A stretch of 9,139 nucleotides of DNA from an uncultured Rhodospirillales bacterium. GTDB lineage: Bacteria > Pseudomonadota > Alphaproteobacteria > ATCC43930 > CGMCC-115725. Below are positions 1 to 5,624 of this stretch, in pieces; position 1 is the first letter of the stretch, and each line of letters opens with the position of its first letter. The stretch is from the NCBI GenBank assembly GCA_903897565.1, contig CAIUCF010000310.1, positions 1 to 9,139 of the forward strand. Reading direction: 5' to 3'. The translations under genes and the position numbers were made by a program. The notes below the pieces were generated by a model. The model had not been told where the DNA came from. It did not search any database and saw only the letters and a program-made list of their open reading frames with translations.

Positions 1-87
1 AGAGAGAACTCTTCGACATGGAAAATCATCGCAGCCTGGCCCGATCGATCTGCCGGATCGGGATCTGGATAATCCGCTCCGGACGCG

Positions 88-732
88 TCAGCCGGTCTCG
101 CTCCGGATGATGCCGAGACTGACGAGAGTTTGGCGCGACCACCCATCGAGCAATCGGCGGATCGCGGCGTCGCCCTCCCGTATCGCCGCCATCGCCTCGC
201 TGGCTTGGCGCGAGCGGGCGCGGACCCAGTCCACTTCATCTTGGCTATACTCGGCGCTCAGCAACGGCTGGAGCCAACGGATTGCCGCGTCCAGCTCACC
301 GAGCAGAGCGCGGCCGCAGCCGAGGGCAAGGAGATAGTGAGGGTCGGTCACCGGCGGCGGGTGCTTGCCCTTGAGGTAAGCCAGGAAGGCGGGAAGATCC
401 CGGCCGTTGTCATGCAGGAACCGCGCTCCGGGGCCGCCGAGCTTAGCAACGAGGTCGGGGATGATCCGCTCCATCTGCTTCGCGTCGAACCACCAGGTCG
501 AGTTACCACCGCTCGGCCATAGCTCGAGCGAGTGATTGAGGAACACGAACTCCTCCCGGGTATAGGTCGGCATGATGATCGCCCGTGGCCGGAAGACGCC
601 CCTTTCGCTGGAGGGCTCGAAGGAATATCCGCACAGGAGCGGCGGCGTTGCGGTCAGCCAGATTTCCTGGCGAACACGAATGCTGCCCGGGAAGTGCTTC
701 TGCACCTGTGCAACGAGTGTGGTCAGGCTCAT
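88..732 (-). CDS. Hypothetical cytosolic protein, candidate immunity partner of the upstream nuclease-like gene
   Basis: I do not recognise a named family. The 214-residue product has no signal peptide or membrane segment, so it should be cytosolic. The N-terminal half (about 1-120) looks like a mixed alpha/beta domain with several aromatics (IWLTATPP, FVFLNHSLELWP, STWWFDAKQ) and ends in FLHDNGRDLPAFLAYL. The C-terminal half (about 130-200) is helical. LALGCGRALLGELDAAIRWLQPLL (in two parts, about 135-158) reads like a tetratricopeptide-type helix pair. The ATG at 732 overlaps the TGA of the upstream gene as ATGA, and a GAGG ribosome site lies about 8 bases before it, so the start is well supported and translation is probably coupled. 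A small soluble protein coupled to a gene with a C-terminal nuclease-like domain is the usual layout for an immunity protein; that role is inferred. A chaperone or adaptor is the alternative. No U-tract terminator is visible in bases 1-87, only a weak inverted repeat (40-46 with 56-62). Confidence 0.72.
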   Translation of the reverse strand: MSLTTLVAQVQKHFPGSIRVRQEIWLTATPPLLCGYSFEPSSERGVFRPRAIIMPTYTREEFVFLNHSLELWPSGGNSTWWFDAKQMERIIPDLVAKLGGPGARFLHDNGRDLPAFLAYLKGKHPPPVTDPHYLLALGCGRALLGELDAAIRWLQPLLSAEYSQDEVDWVRARSRQASEAMAAIREGDAAIRRLLDGWSRQTLVSLGIIRSETG

Positions 733-2186
733 GGCTGCGGCCTCAATTCGTCAATCGGGATATGTTTGTAGCCTTCGGGCAAATGTTCCCTGATCCTGTG
801 GACGCGCCTACTAGAGAGCCGATTGGCTTCACCGCCGGTTTTGTATTCGGGAACCCGCTCTGGCCGTTCCGGATGGCCGACTACGATATCGACCCGGATG
901 GAACCCTTGGTACCGTAGCGCACGACCTTCCCGTCCTTGTACGATACTTCGCCGGCGTGATCGAGATTGCGAGTGTCTCGCAGAATGTTCAACGCCCGAT
1001 TCAGGATTAGATGGGCATTGGTGCCACGCGCCCACGGTGTATCACCCTTGGCGCGTTGGTTCGCCGCCGTCGCCACGGCCTGTCTGATTTCGCGCGCCGA
1101 GCGCGCATGTTTTGCCGCCGCGGCCGCCTCGCCGGCGACCCGATCGAGTTCCTGCGGCGTCATGATGGCGTGCGCCGCCCGCATTTCCGCGAGTTCTTCC
1201 GGCGACAGCCCGACATAGACCTCGTGTTCTTCCACGAGCGGCTCGCCCGGGCTGGTCAGGATCTGCGGGCGACGGGCCTCGACGGGGTTCGCGGTATGGT
1301 TCGGGAGGGTGACCGGCGGCGATGCGGGGAAGCCAGGCGGCGGGATCGGCGGCAGCGGCGTCGTGCTGCGCCCAGGTTGGGTGGCCGGCAGCTGCGGCGA
1401 CAGCGGTGCGGCCGCGGCGGTGCGATGATAGACGAGATAGGCGACGCCACCGACGGCGATCGCGCCGATCACGACCCAGCCGACGGGGGTGATTGCCGCA
1501 GCAGCCGTGGCTGCGGTTTCGAGTGCGGCGTCGCCGATCGCGAGCGCGGCATCGAGCGCCACCGGATTGCGCAGGACAGCGGCCGTCCCGGCGAGGACAG
1601 CGTAGCGGCCGGGGACGACCCTCTGGTCCGGGCCCCGGCCGCCGCCGCGAGCCGCTGACCCGGACCCCGAACCAGCGCCCGTGGTCCAGCGTCCCCGCTC
1701 GTCGCGCGCTTCGCTCGGATCGAAGCCGAACTTGGCGATCTGCCGCCATGCCGCCAGGGTGTCGGCGACGTGAAGTCGGGCGACGCGCTCGATATCGGCT
1801 GGCGACCAGAGCCGCGGCGAGGCGTCGACGCGGATATCAGGAATGGGCAGACCGAGACGCTCGCCTACAGCGCACATCAGGCGATGGCCGTCGGGCGTTA
1901 CGAGCGGCAGTTCCGCGCGCGACAGAGAACGCTCGGCACGCTCGCCATCGCCGTTCGTCAGATGCTCCGCCGCGCGTCCGACCGCCCAGGCGACGCCACT
2001 ATGCGTGACGCCAGGTCCGTGCAGACGGGCGACGCGTTCGAGAATCGCGTCGCGATCGCAGGATACGACGCGGCCACCTTGACGGAGCGTCAGTGGGATG
2101 CCGGGCCAGAGCCAGACAGAATCGACGGAACAGCCGAGCGTCGTCGCCGGGCGCGACGAGCCGTGGCCGGGAGCGACGGCATTCAT
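729..2186 (-). CDS. Multi-domain toxin-like protein with C-terminal PD-(D/E)XK-type nuclease candidate domain
   Basis: The 485-residue product begins at the ATG at 2186, which has AGGA six bases upstream. In-frame ATG 2225 and GTG 2240 are alternatives, but GTG 2240 abuts a terminator and has no ribosome site. Layout: helical N-terminus (1-150) with two ERVARLH copies (50-56 and 133-139); segment FGFDPSEARDERGRWTTG (153-170), a motif I associate with phage-like and effector-like proteins; Gly/Ser-rich linker; long hydrophobic stretch (about 195-254) with a likely membrane segment around GWVVIGAIAVGGVAYLVY; Pro-rich linker (261-309); Ala-rich helices; C-terminal domain (about 383-485). In that domain, RVD (Asp433) is followed 14 residues later by EYK (Glu447, Lys449) and then TGG. 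This fits the D...ExK core of restriction-endonuclease-fold toxins. There is no signal peptide, PAAR, Rhs or other delivery domain. The toxin call is inferred; a phage-derived structural protein with a nuclease tail is the alternative. Confidence 0.7.
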   Translation of the reverse strand: MNAVAPGHGSSRPATTLGCSVDSVWLWPGIPLTLRQGGRVVSCDRDAILERVARLHGPGVTHSGVAWAVGRAAEHLTNGDGERAERSLSRAELPLVTPDGHRLMCAVGERLGLPIPDIRVDASPRLWSPADIERVARLHVADTLAAWRQIAKFGFDPSEARDERGRWTTGAGSGSGSAARGGGRGPDQRVVPGRYAVLAGTAAVLRNPVALDAALAIGDAALETAATAAAAITPVGWVVIGAIAVGGVAYLVYHRTAAAAPLSPQLPATQPGRSTTPLPPIPPPGFPASPPVTLPNHTANPVEARRPQILTSPGEPLVEEHEVYVGLSPEELAEMRAAHAIMTPQELDRVAGEAAAAAKHARSAREIRQAVATAANQRAKGDTPWARGTNAHLILNRALNILRDTRNLDHAGEVSYKDGKVVRYGTKGSIRVDIVVGHPERPERVPEYKTGGEANRLSSRRVHRIREHLPEGYKHIPIDELRPQP

Positions 2187-2241
2187 GGGCGATCCTGGAT
2201 CGAGGAGTGATTTGGAGGATGCCATGCGCTTCGCGCGCACG

Positions 2242-2274
2242 AAAAAACCCGCCAGCGTTCTAGCCGGGCGGGTT
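2242..2274 (-). terminator. Intrinsic terminator in the leader of the toxin-like gene
   Basis: On the minus strand AACCCGCC (2274-2267) pairs perfectly with GGCGGGTT (2253-2246) around a 13-base loop. A run of six Ts (2247-2242) starts inside the stem and continues past it. It lies about 215 bases after the tRNA-Glu 3' end and about 20 bases after the predicted start of the toxin-like gene's own transcript. It could end tRNA transcription, attenuate the toxin-like gene, or both. Confidence 0.75.
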
Positions 2275-2277
2275 CAG

Positions 2278-2291
2278 GTCACAACTGTGAC
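2278..2291. promoter_or_regulatory. Perfect 14-base palindrome, candidate operator
   Basis: GTCACA-GT-TGTGAC (minus-strand reading) is a 6-2-6 inverted repeat placed just downstream of the predicted transcription start near 2294. A dimeric repressor bound here would block the promoter at 2301-2329. The half-sites resemble CRP/FNR-type half-sites in the opposite orientation, but the spacing differs and I do not assign a regulator. Confidence 0.38.
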
Positions 2292-2300
2292 GACGCGGAA

Positions 2301-2329
2301 ACTATGCCCGCTAATTCCGAAAAAGGCAA
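2301..2329 (-). promoter_or_regulatory. Sigma70-like promoter for the toxin-like gene
   Basis: On the minus strand TTGCCT (2329-2324) and CATAGT (2306-2301) are separated by exactly 17 bases. TTGCC-type -35 boxes are common in alphaproteobacterial housekeeping promoters, and the -10 matches four of six consensus positions. Transcription would start near 2294, giving a leader of about 108 bases to the ATG at 2186, with the palindrome and the terminator inside it. Confidence 0.5.
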
Positions 2330-2362
2330 GGGAGAAAAGAACAAATAGGGAACATGGGCGCC

Positions 2363-2446
2363 ACAATACTAGGCGAGGAAGGTTCGGGCAGAGGAACCCG
2401 GCCGGCATCAAGGATTATGAGCTATCTCGTGACGATACTAGGTGAG
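2363..2446. repeat. Pair of 15-base imperfect direct repeats
   Basis: acaatactaggcgag (2363-2377) and acgatactaggtgag (2432-2446) match at 13 of 15 positions and start 69 bases apart. Both lie between the tRNA 3' end and the toxin-like gene promoter. Paired regulator sites or remnants of an integration event are possible; nothing else in the sequence tells these apart. Confidence 0.35.
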
Positions 2447-2489
2447 ACTTGCGGCTGCTGCACCGTGCCCGAAACGGGCAGAGGGCATG

Positions 2490-2565
2490 TGGCGTCCCCA
2501 GCGGGATTCGAACCCGCGTTACCAACGTGAAAGGCTGGTGTCCTAGGCCTCTAGACGATGGGGAC
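2490..2565 (-). tRNA. tRNA-Glu (anticodon UUC)
   Basis: The minus strand folds into a complete 76-base cloverleaf. GTCCCCA (from 2565) pairs with TGGGGAC, followed by discriminator G and an encoded CCA at 2492-2490. The anticodon arm CCAGC-CTTTCAC-GTTGG has anticodon TTC at 2531-2529, read as glutamate for GAA/GAG. The T arm GCGGG-TTCGAAT-CCCGC is canonical. The gene lies about 100 bases after recJ on the same strand. The 3' end faces the accessory region 1-2489, as seen where islands integrate at tRNA genes. Confidence 0.97.
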
Positions 2566-2595
2566 GAAGAGAAGCATGGCGTCGAGGAAGGAGGG

Positions 2596-2627
2596 GATAC
2601 AGTTTGGCAGCTTTAAAAGCAAGCCAA
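2596..2627 (-). promoter_or_regulatory. Palindromic AT-rich element, possible tRNA-Glu promoter region
   Basis: Between the recJ stop and the tRNA 5' end, the minus strand reads TTGGC-TT-GCTTTTAAAGC-T-GCCAA, with an outer inverted repeat (2627-2623 with 2608-2604) around an 11-base palindrome. A weak promoter reading is TTGCTT (2622-2617), 17 bases, TATCCC (2599-2594), which would start transcription about 20-25 bases before the mature tRNA. The -10 is poor, so the promoter assignment is tentative. No U-tract follows, so it is not an obvious recJ terminator. Confidence 0.28.
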
Positions 2628-2669
2628 TCCTCGCTCATGGGCGCCATGAAATGCTGCCCGCCGTCGGCG

Positions 2670-4514
2670 TCAGATTCCCGCGGCGAACGCGGCGTCGTCG
2701 ATCAGCATCTGCACGCCGCTGCGGCCCTGCCAGAGGTCGAGGCGGAGATGGCCGGCGATATGCAGCGCCGCGCCCGAGGAGGCCAGCAGCGCGTCGCCGA
2801 GCGGGGTGCCGACGGCGCGGAAGGCGATCGCCTTGAGACGCTCGCCCGGCCCCGCCACCAGGAAGCAGCGGACATGGGCGCTGCCGACGATATCGGCCTT
2901 GGCGACGCGCACCCGCGGCAGCACGAAGCGCGGCTCGGCGTTGCCGGCGCCGAAGGGCCCGAGCCCCGACAGGGTCGCGATCAGTTCCGGCGTCGCCGCC
3001 CCGAGCGCCAGGGCGCCGTCGATGCCGATTTCCGGCACGACCCCGCCCGCCGGCGCCAGATCGCGTACCCGGCTCTCCAGGAAGGCCGCGAAGGCATCGT
3101 AGTGTTCCTGGGCCACGGTGAAGCCGGCCGCCATGCGATGGCCGCCGCCGCCAATGAGAAGACCGGTCTGCCGCGCCGCGATCACTGCGGCACCGAGATC
3201 GACGCCGGGGACCGAGCGACCCGAGCCTTTGCCGATCAGCTGGCCGGGACGAGCCGGGTCCGGCTCCCAGGCGATCACGCAGGCCGGGCGGTCGTAACGC
3301 TCCTTCAGGCGAGAGGCGACGATGCCGATGACGCCGGGATGCCATTCGCGGCCGCTGGCCAACACGATGGAAGCCGTCCCTGCCCCGCCGTCCTCGACCT
3401 GCGCCACGGCCTCGGCCAAGACCTGGGCCTCGATCTCGCGGCGCTCGGTATTGAGCGCTTCGAGAATGCCGGCGATTTCGGCGGCCTCGCCTGGGTCGTC
3501 CGTGCCGAGCAGTCGGGTGCCGAGATCGGATTTGCCGACCCGGCCACCGGCGTTGACCCGTGGGCCCAGCAGATAGCCGAGGTGATAGGCGTCGATGCGC
3601 TCCGCCACCGCCGCCGAATCGGCAAGCGCCACCAGCCCGGCATTGCGCCGCTGCGCCATCACCTTGATGCCCTGGGCGACCAGGGCGCGGTTGAGTCCTG
3701 TCAGGGGCACCACGTCGCAGACGGTGCCGAGCGCGACCAGATCGAGCCACTGCAGCAGGTCGGGCTCGCGGCGATGGGCGCCGTAGAAGCCCGCCTGGCG
3801 GAGCGCGCGGTTGACGGCGACGACCAGGAGGAAAGCGACGCCGACAGCCGCCAGGGTACCAAGCCCGCTGTCGTCGTCGAGGCGGTTGGGATTGACGATG
3901 GCGAAGGCCGGCGGCAGGGCCGGCTCGGCGGCGTGGTGATCGATGACGATGACCGCGATCCCGGCATCCGCCGCCGCCCGCAGCGGCTCATGCGCCGTGG
4001 TGCCGCAATCGACGGTGATGATCACTCTTGCCCCCTGGTCGCGCAGCTTGAGCAGCGCGGGGGCATTGGGGCCGTAGCCCTCTAGGCGGCGATCGGGGAT
4101 ATAGCAGCGGATATCGGCGTCAAGCCCACCGAGGAAGCGCGCCAGCAGCGCGCTCGAGGTGGCGCCGTCGACGTCGTAATCGCCGAAGATCGCGATCGGC
4201 TCGCCGGCGATCACCGCCTCGGCGATGCGCGTGGCAGCGCGGTCCATATCCTTTAGGCAGGACGGGTCGGGCAGCAGCCCGCGCAAGGTCGGGTTGAGGA
4301 ATTGCTCGACGGCATCGACCGGGATGCCGCGGCCGGCGATGATGCGGCCGACGACCTCGGGCACGCCCAGGCGCTGGGCGATCGCGAGACCGAGGCGGTC
4401 GTCGCCGCTGCGCTGGCGCCAGCGCCGGCCTGAGAGCGACGTGGCGACACCAAGAAAAGCGGGCGCCTCGGCGCCCGCTTCACTGTGCTCTGGAACGGCG
4501 CTCGCGCCGGCCAT
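2670..4514 (-). CDS. recJ: Single-stranded-DNA-specific exonuclease RecJ
   Basis: RecJ degrades single-stranded DNA 5' to 3' in RecFOR recombination, mismatch repair and stalled-fork processing, using divalent metal ions. At 614 residues it is of normal family length. DHH-domain motifs appear in order: DYDVDGATS (112-120), TVDCGTTAHE (168-177), IDHH (191-194), LGTVCDVVPL (262-271) and GPRVNAGGRVG (318-328). The DHHA1-type domain carries GGGGHRMAAG (455-464), and an OB-fold-like C-terminus spans about 490-610. All metal-binding Asp/His motifs are intact. ATG 4514 lies 23 bases after the glpX stop with AGGCGG just upstream. It is the only plausible start: family similarity begins at FLGVATSLSGRRW (20-32) and no start codon lies between. 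Codons 12-20 coincide with a terminator-like hairpin (4452-4480), so expression may depend on readthrough from glpX. Confidence 0.96.
   Translation of the reverse strand: MAGASAVPEHSEAGAEAPAFLGVATSLSGRRWRQRSGDDRLGLAIAQRLGVPEVVGRIIAGRGIPVDAVEQFLNPTLRGLLPDPSCLKDMDRAATRIAEAVIAGEPIAIFGDYDVDGATSSALLARFLGGLDADIRCYIPDRRLEGYGPNAPALLKLRDQGARVIITVDCGTTAHEPLRAAADAGIAVIVIDHHAAEPALPPAFAIVNPNRLDDDSGLGTLAAVGVAFLLVVAVNRALRQAGFYGAHRREPDLLQWLDLVALGTVCDVVPLTGLNRALVAQGIKVMAQRRNAGLVALADSAAVAERIDAYHLGYLLGPRVNAGGRVGKSDLGTRLLGTDDPGEAAEIAGILEALNTERREIEAQVLAEAVAQVEDGGAGTASIVLASGREWHPGVIGIVASRLKERYDRPACVIAWEPDPARPGQLIGKGSGRSVPGVDLGAAVIAARQTGLLIGGGGHRMAAGFTVAQEHYDAFAAFLESRVRDLAPAGGVVPEIGIDGALALGAATPELIATLSGLGPFGAGNAEPRFVLPRVRVAKADIVGSAHVRCFLVAGPGERLKAIAFRAVGTPLGDALLASSGAALHIAGHLRLDLWQGRSGVQMLIDDAAFAAGI
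4452..4480 (-). terminator. Intrinsic terminator after glpX, embedded in the 5' end of recJ
   Basis: On the minus strand AAGCGGGCGCC (4480-4470) and GGCGCCCGCTT (4467-4457) form an 11-base perfect inverted repeat around two bases, in practice a 10-base stem with a 4-base loop. It is followed by TTTTCTT (4458-4452). This is a strong intrinsic terminator lying 58 bases past the glpX stop but within recJ codons 12-20 (EAGAEAPAF). It would end most glpX transcripts unless a ribosome starting at the recJ ATG disrupts it. Confidence 0.75.
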
Positions 4515-4537
4515 GGCCGCCTGTTCGCTCGCGTGTC

Positions 4538-5533
4538 CTACTTCCCGACAAGGGCGCTCCAGTCGGTCTTGCGTTCGAAGTTATGATAGGATTCGACGAA
4601 GCGAACCGTCCCGGTCTTCGAGCGCATGATGATCGAATGCGTATAGGCACCGACATCGGTGCGGCGGACCCCGCGCAGCATCGTGCCGGTGGTGACACCG
4701 GTCGCCGCGAACATCACGTCGCCCTTGGCCAGATCGTAGAGGCCGTATTTCTTGTCGAGGTCGGTGACGCCCCAACGGGCGGCGCGCTCGCGCTCGTCAT
4801 TGTTGCGGAACAGCAACCGGCCCTGCATCTGACCGCCGATGCAGCGCAGCGCGGCCGCGGCAAGCACTCCCTCGGGGGCGCCGCCCGAACCCATATAGAT
4901 ATCGACGCCGCTATCGGGCTGGCTGGTCGAGATGACGCCGCTCACGTCGCCGTCGCCGATCAGCATGATGCGGGCGCCGGCGGCGCGAACCGCGGCGATC
5001 AGCTCGGCATGACGCGGACGATCGAGGATGCAGGCGACGAGGTCCGAGACGTCCAGCTTCTTCGCCTTGGCGAGGTTCTTCAGATTCTCCGCCGGCGAGG
5101 CATCGAGATCGACGATGCCCTCGGGCAATCCGCCGCCGACGGCGATCTTGTCCATGTAGACGTCGGGGGCATTGAGGAAGCCGCCTTCATCGGCCATCGC
5201 GATGACCGCGAGCGCATTCATGCCGCCCTTGGCCGTGATGGTGGTGCCTTCGAGCGGGTCGAGCGCGATGTCGATCGCCGGGCCACCCTTGCCTTGCCCG
5301 ACCTTCTCGCCGATGTAGAGCATCGGCGCTTCGTCGCGCTCGCCTTCGCCGATCACCACGGTGCCGTCGATATAGAGGCTGTTGAGGGCGGTGCGCATCG
5401 CGTCGACCGCCGCCTGATCCGCCGCCTTCTCGTCGCCCCGGCCCATCAGGCGGGACGCCGAGAGCGCCGCCGCCTCGGTCACGCGCACGACTTCGAGCGC
5501 CAGGTTGCGGTCCATCTTGGGTTTCTCAGGCAT
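4538..5533 (-). CDS. glpX: Class II fructose-1,6-bisphosphatase
   Basis: The enzyme hydrolyses fructose 1,6-bisphosphate to fructose 6-phosphate and phosphate in gluconeogenesis (and in the Calvin cycle where present); it is cytosolic and uses Mg2+ or Mn2+. The 331-residue protein aligns along its whole length with E. coli GlpX (336 residues). Visible motifs: GRGDEKAAD (31-39), IGEGERDEAPMLYIGE (61-76), DPLEGTT (92-98), FLNAPDVYMDK (119-129), GSGGAPEGVLAAA (215-227) and ATGVTTG (277-283). By my alignment Asp39, Glu63, Asp92, Glu95 and Glu221 correspond to the E. coli metal and substrate residues Asp33, Glu57, Asp85, Glu88 and Glu213, so it should be active. ATG 5533 has AGAGGA six bases upstream; Met7 (MDRNLALE) is where many homologues begin. 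Ninety-one bases separate it from hom, including a GATC-rich palindrome (5571-5580) and no clear terminator. Confidence 0.97.
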   Translation of the reverse strand: MPEKPKMDRNLALEVVRVTEAAALSASRLMGRGDEKAADQAAVDAMRTALNSLYIDGTVVIGEGERDEAPMLYIGEKVGQGKGGPAIDIALDPLEGTTITAKGGMNALAVIAMADEGGFLNAPDVYMDKIAVGGGLPEGIVDLDASPAENLKNLAKAKKLDVSDLVACILDRPRHAELIAAVRAAGARIMLIGDGDVSGVISTSQPDSGVDIYMGSGGAPEGVLAAAALRCIGGQMQGRLLFRNNDERERAARWGVTDLDKKYGLYDLAKGDVMFAATGVTTGTMLRGVRRTDVGAYTHSIIMRSKTGTVRFVESYHNFERKTDWSALVGK

Positions 5534-5624
5534 TTTCAGTCCTCTTCAAATCTACTTGGATCGTAAATCAATCGATCGATCAGGGCCACGGCTTTGACGT
5601 CGCAAGGCGCGGCCATCTCGGGCA

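Larger units (their letters stand above)
2187..2489. other. Non-coding stretch between tRNA-Glu and the toxin-like gene
   Basis: These 303 bases carry no convincing gene. Read on the minus strand from the tRNA 3' end, they hold a pair of imperfect direct repeats (2432-2446 and 2363-2377), a sigma70-like promoter (2301-2329), a perfect palindrome (2278-2291), an intrinsic terminator (2242-2274) and two in-frame alternative start codons (2240, 2225) for the downstream gene. The stretch is visibly richer in A and T than its surroundings, as expected for a regulatory region or an island edge. No integrase or second copy of the tRNA 3' end is seen. Confidence 0.6.

Noticed and set aside
40..62. 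Inverted repeat cccgatc/gatcggg after the 214-residue gene as a terminator
   Set aside because: Only seven base pairs with a nine-base loop and no T-run on either strand.
1011..2210. Several plus-strand open frames opposite the toxin-like gene
   Set aside because: Arg-rich, motif-free translations; the minus-strand frame shows coherent domain structure and coupling to the next gene.
2187..2240. GTG at 2240 as start of the toxin-like gene
   Set aside because: It directly follows the terminator T-run and has no ribosome site; ATG 2186 has AGGA at proper spacing.
2604..4085. 493-codon open frame on the plus strand opposite recJ
   Set aside because: It is the antisense shadow of a fully conserved recJ; its translation has no recognisable domain and long antisense frames are expected at this GC content.
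4583..5566. 327-codon open frame on the plus strand opposite glpX
   Set aside because: Antisense shadow of glpX, which has complete family motifs and a good ribosome site.
5571..5580. atcgatcgat palindrome between hom and glpX as a regulator site
   Set aside because: Short GATC-rich simple palindrome that is common by chance; no promoter geometry supports it.
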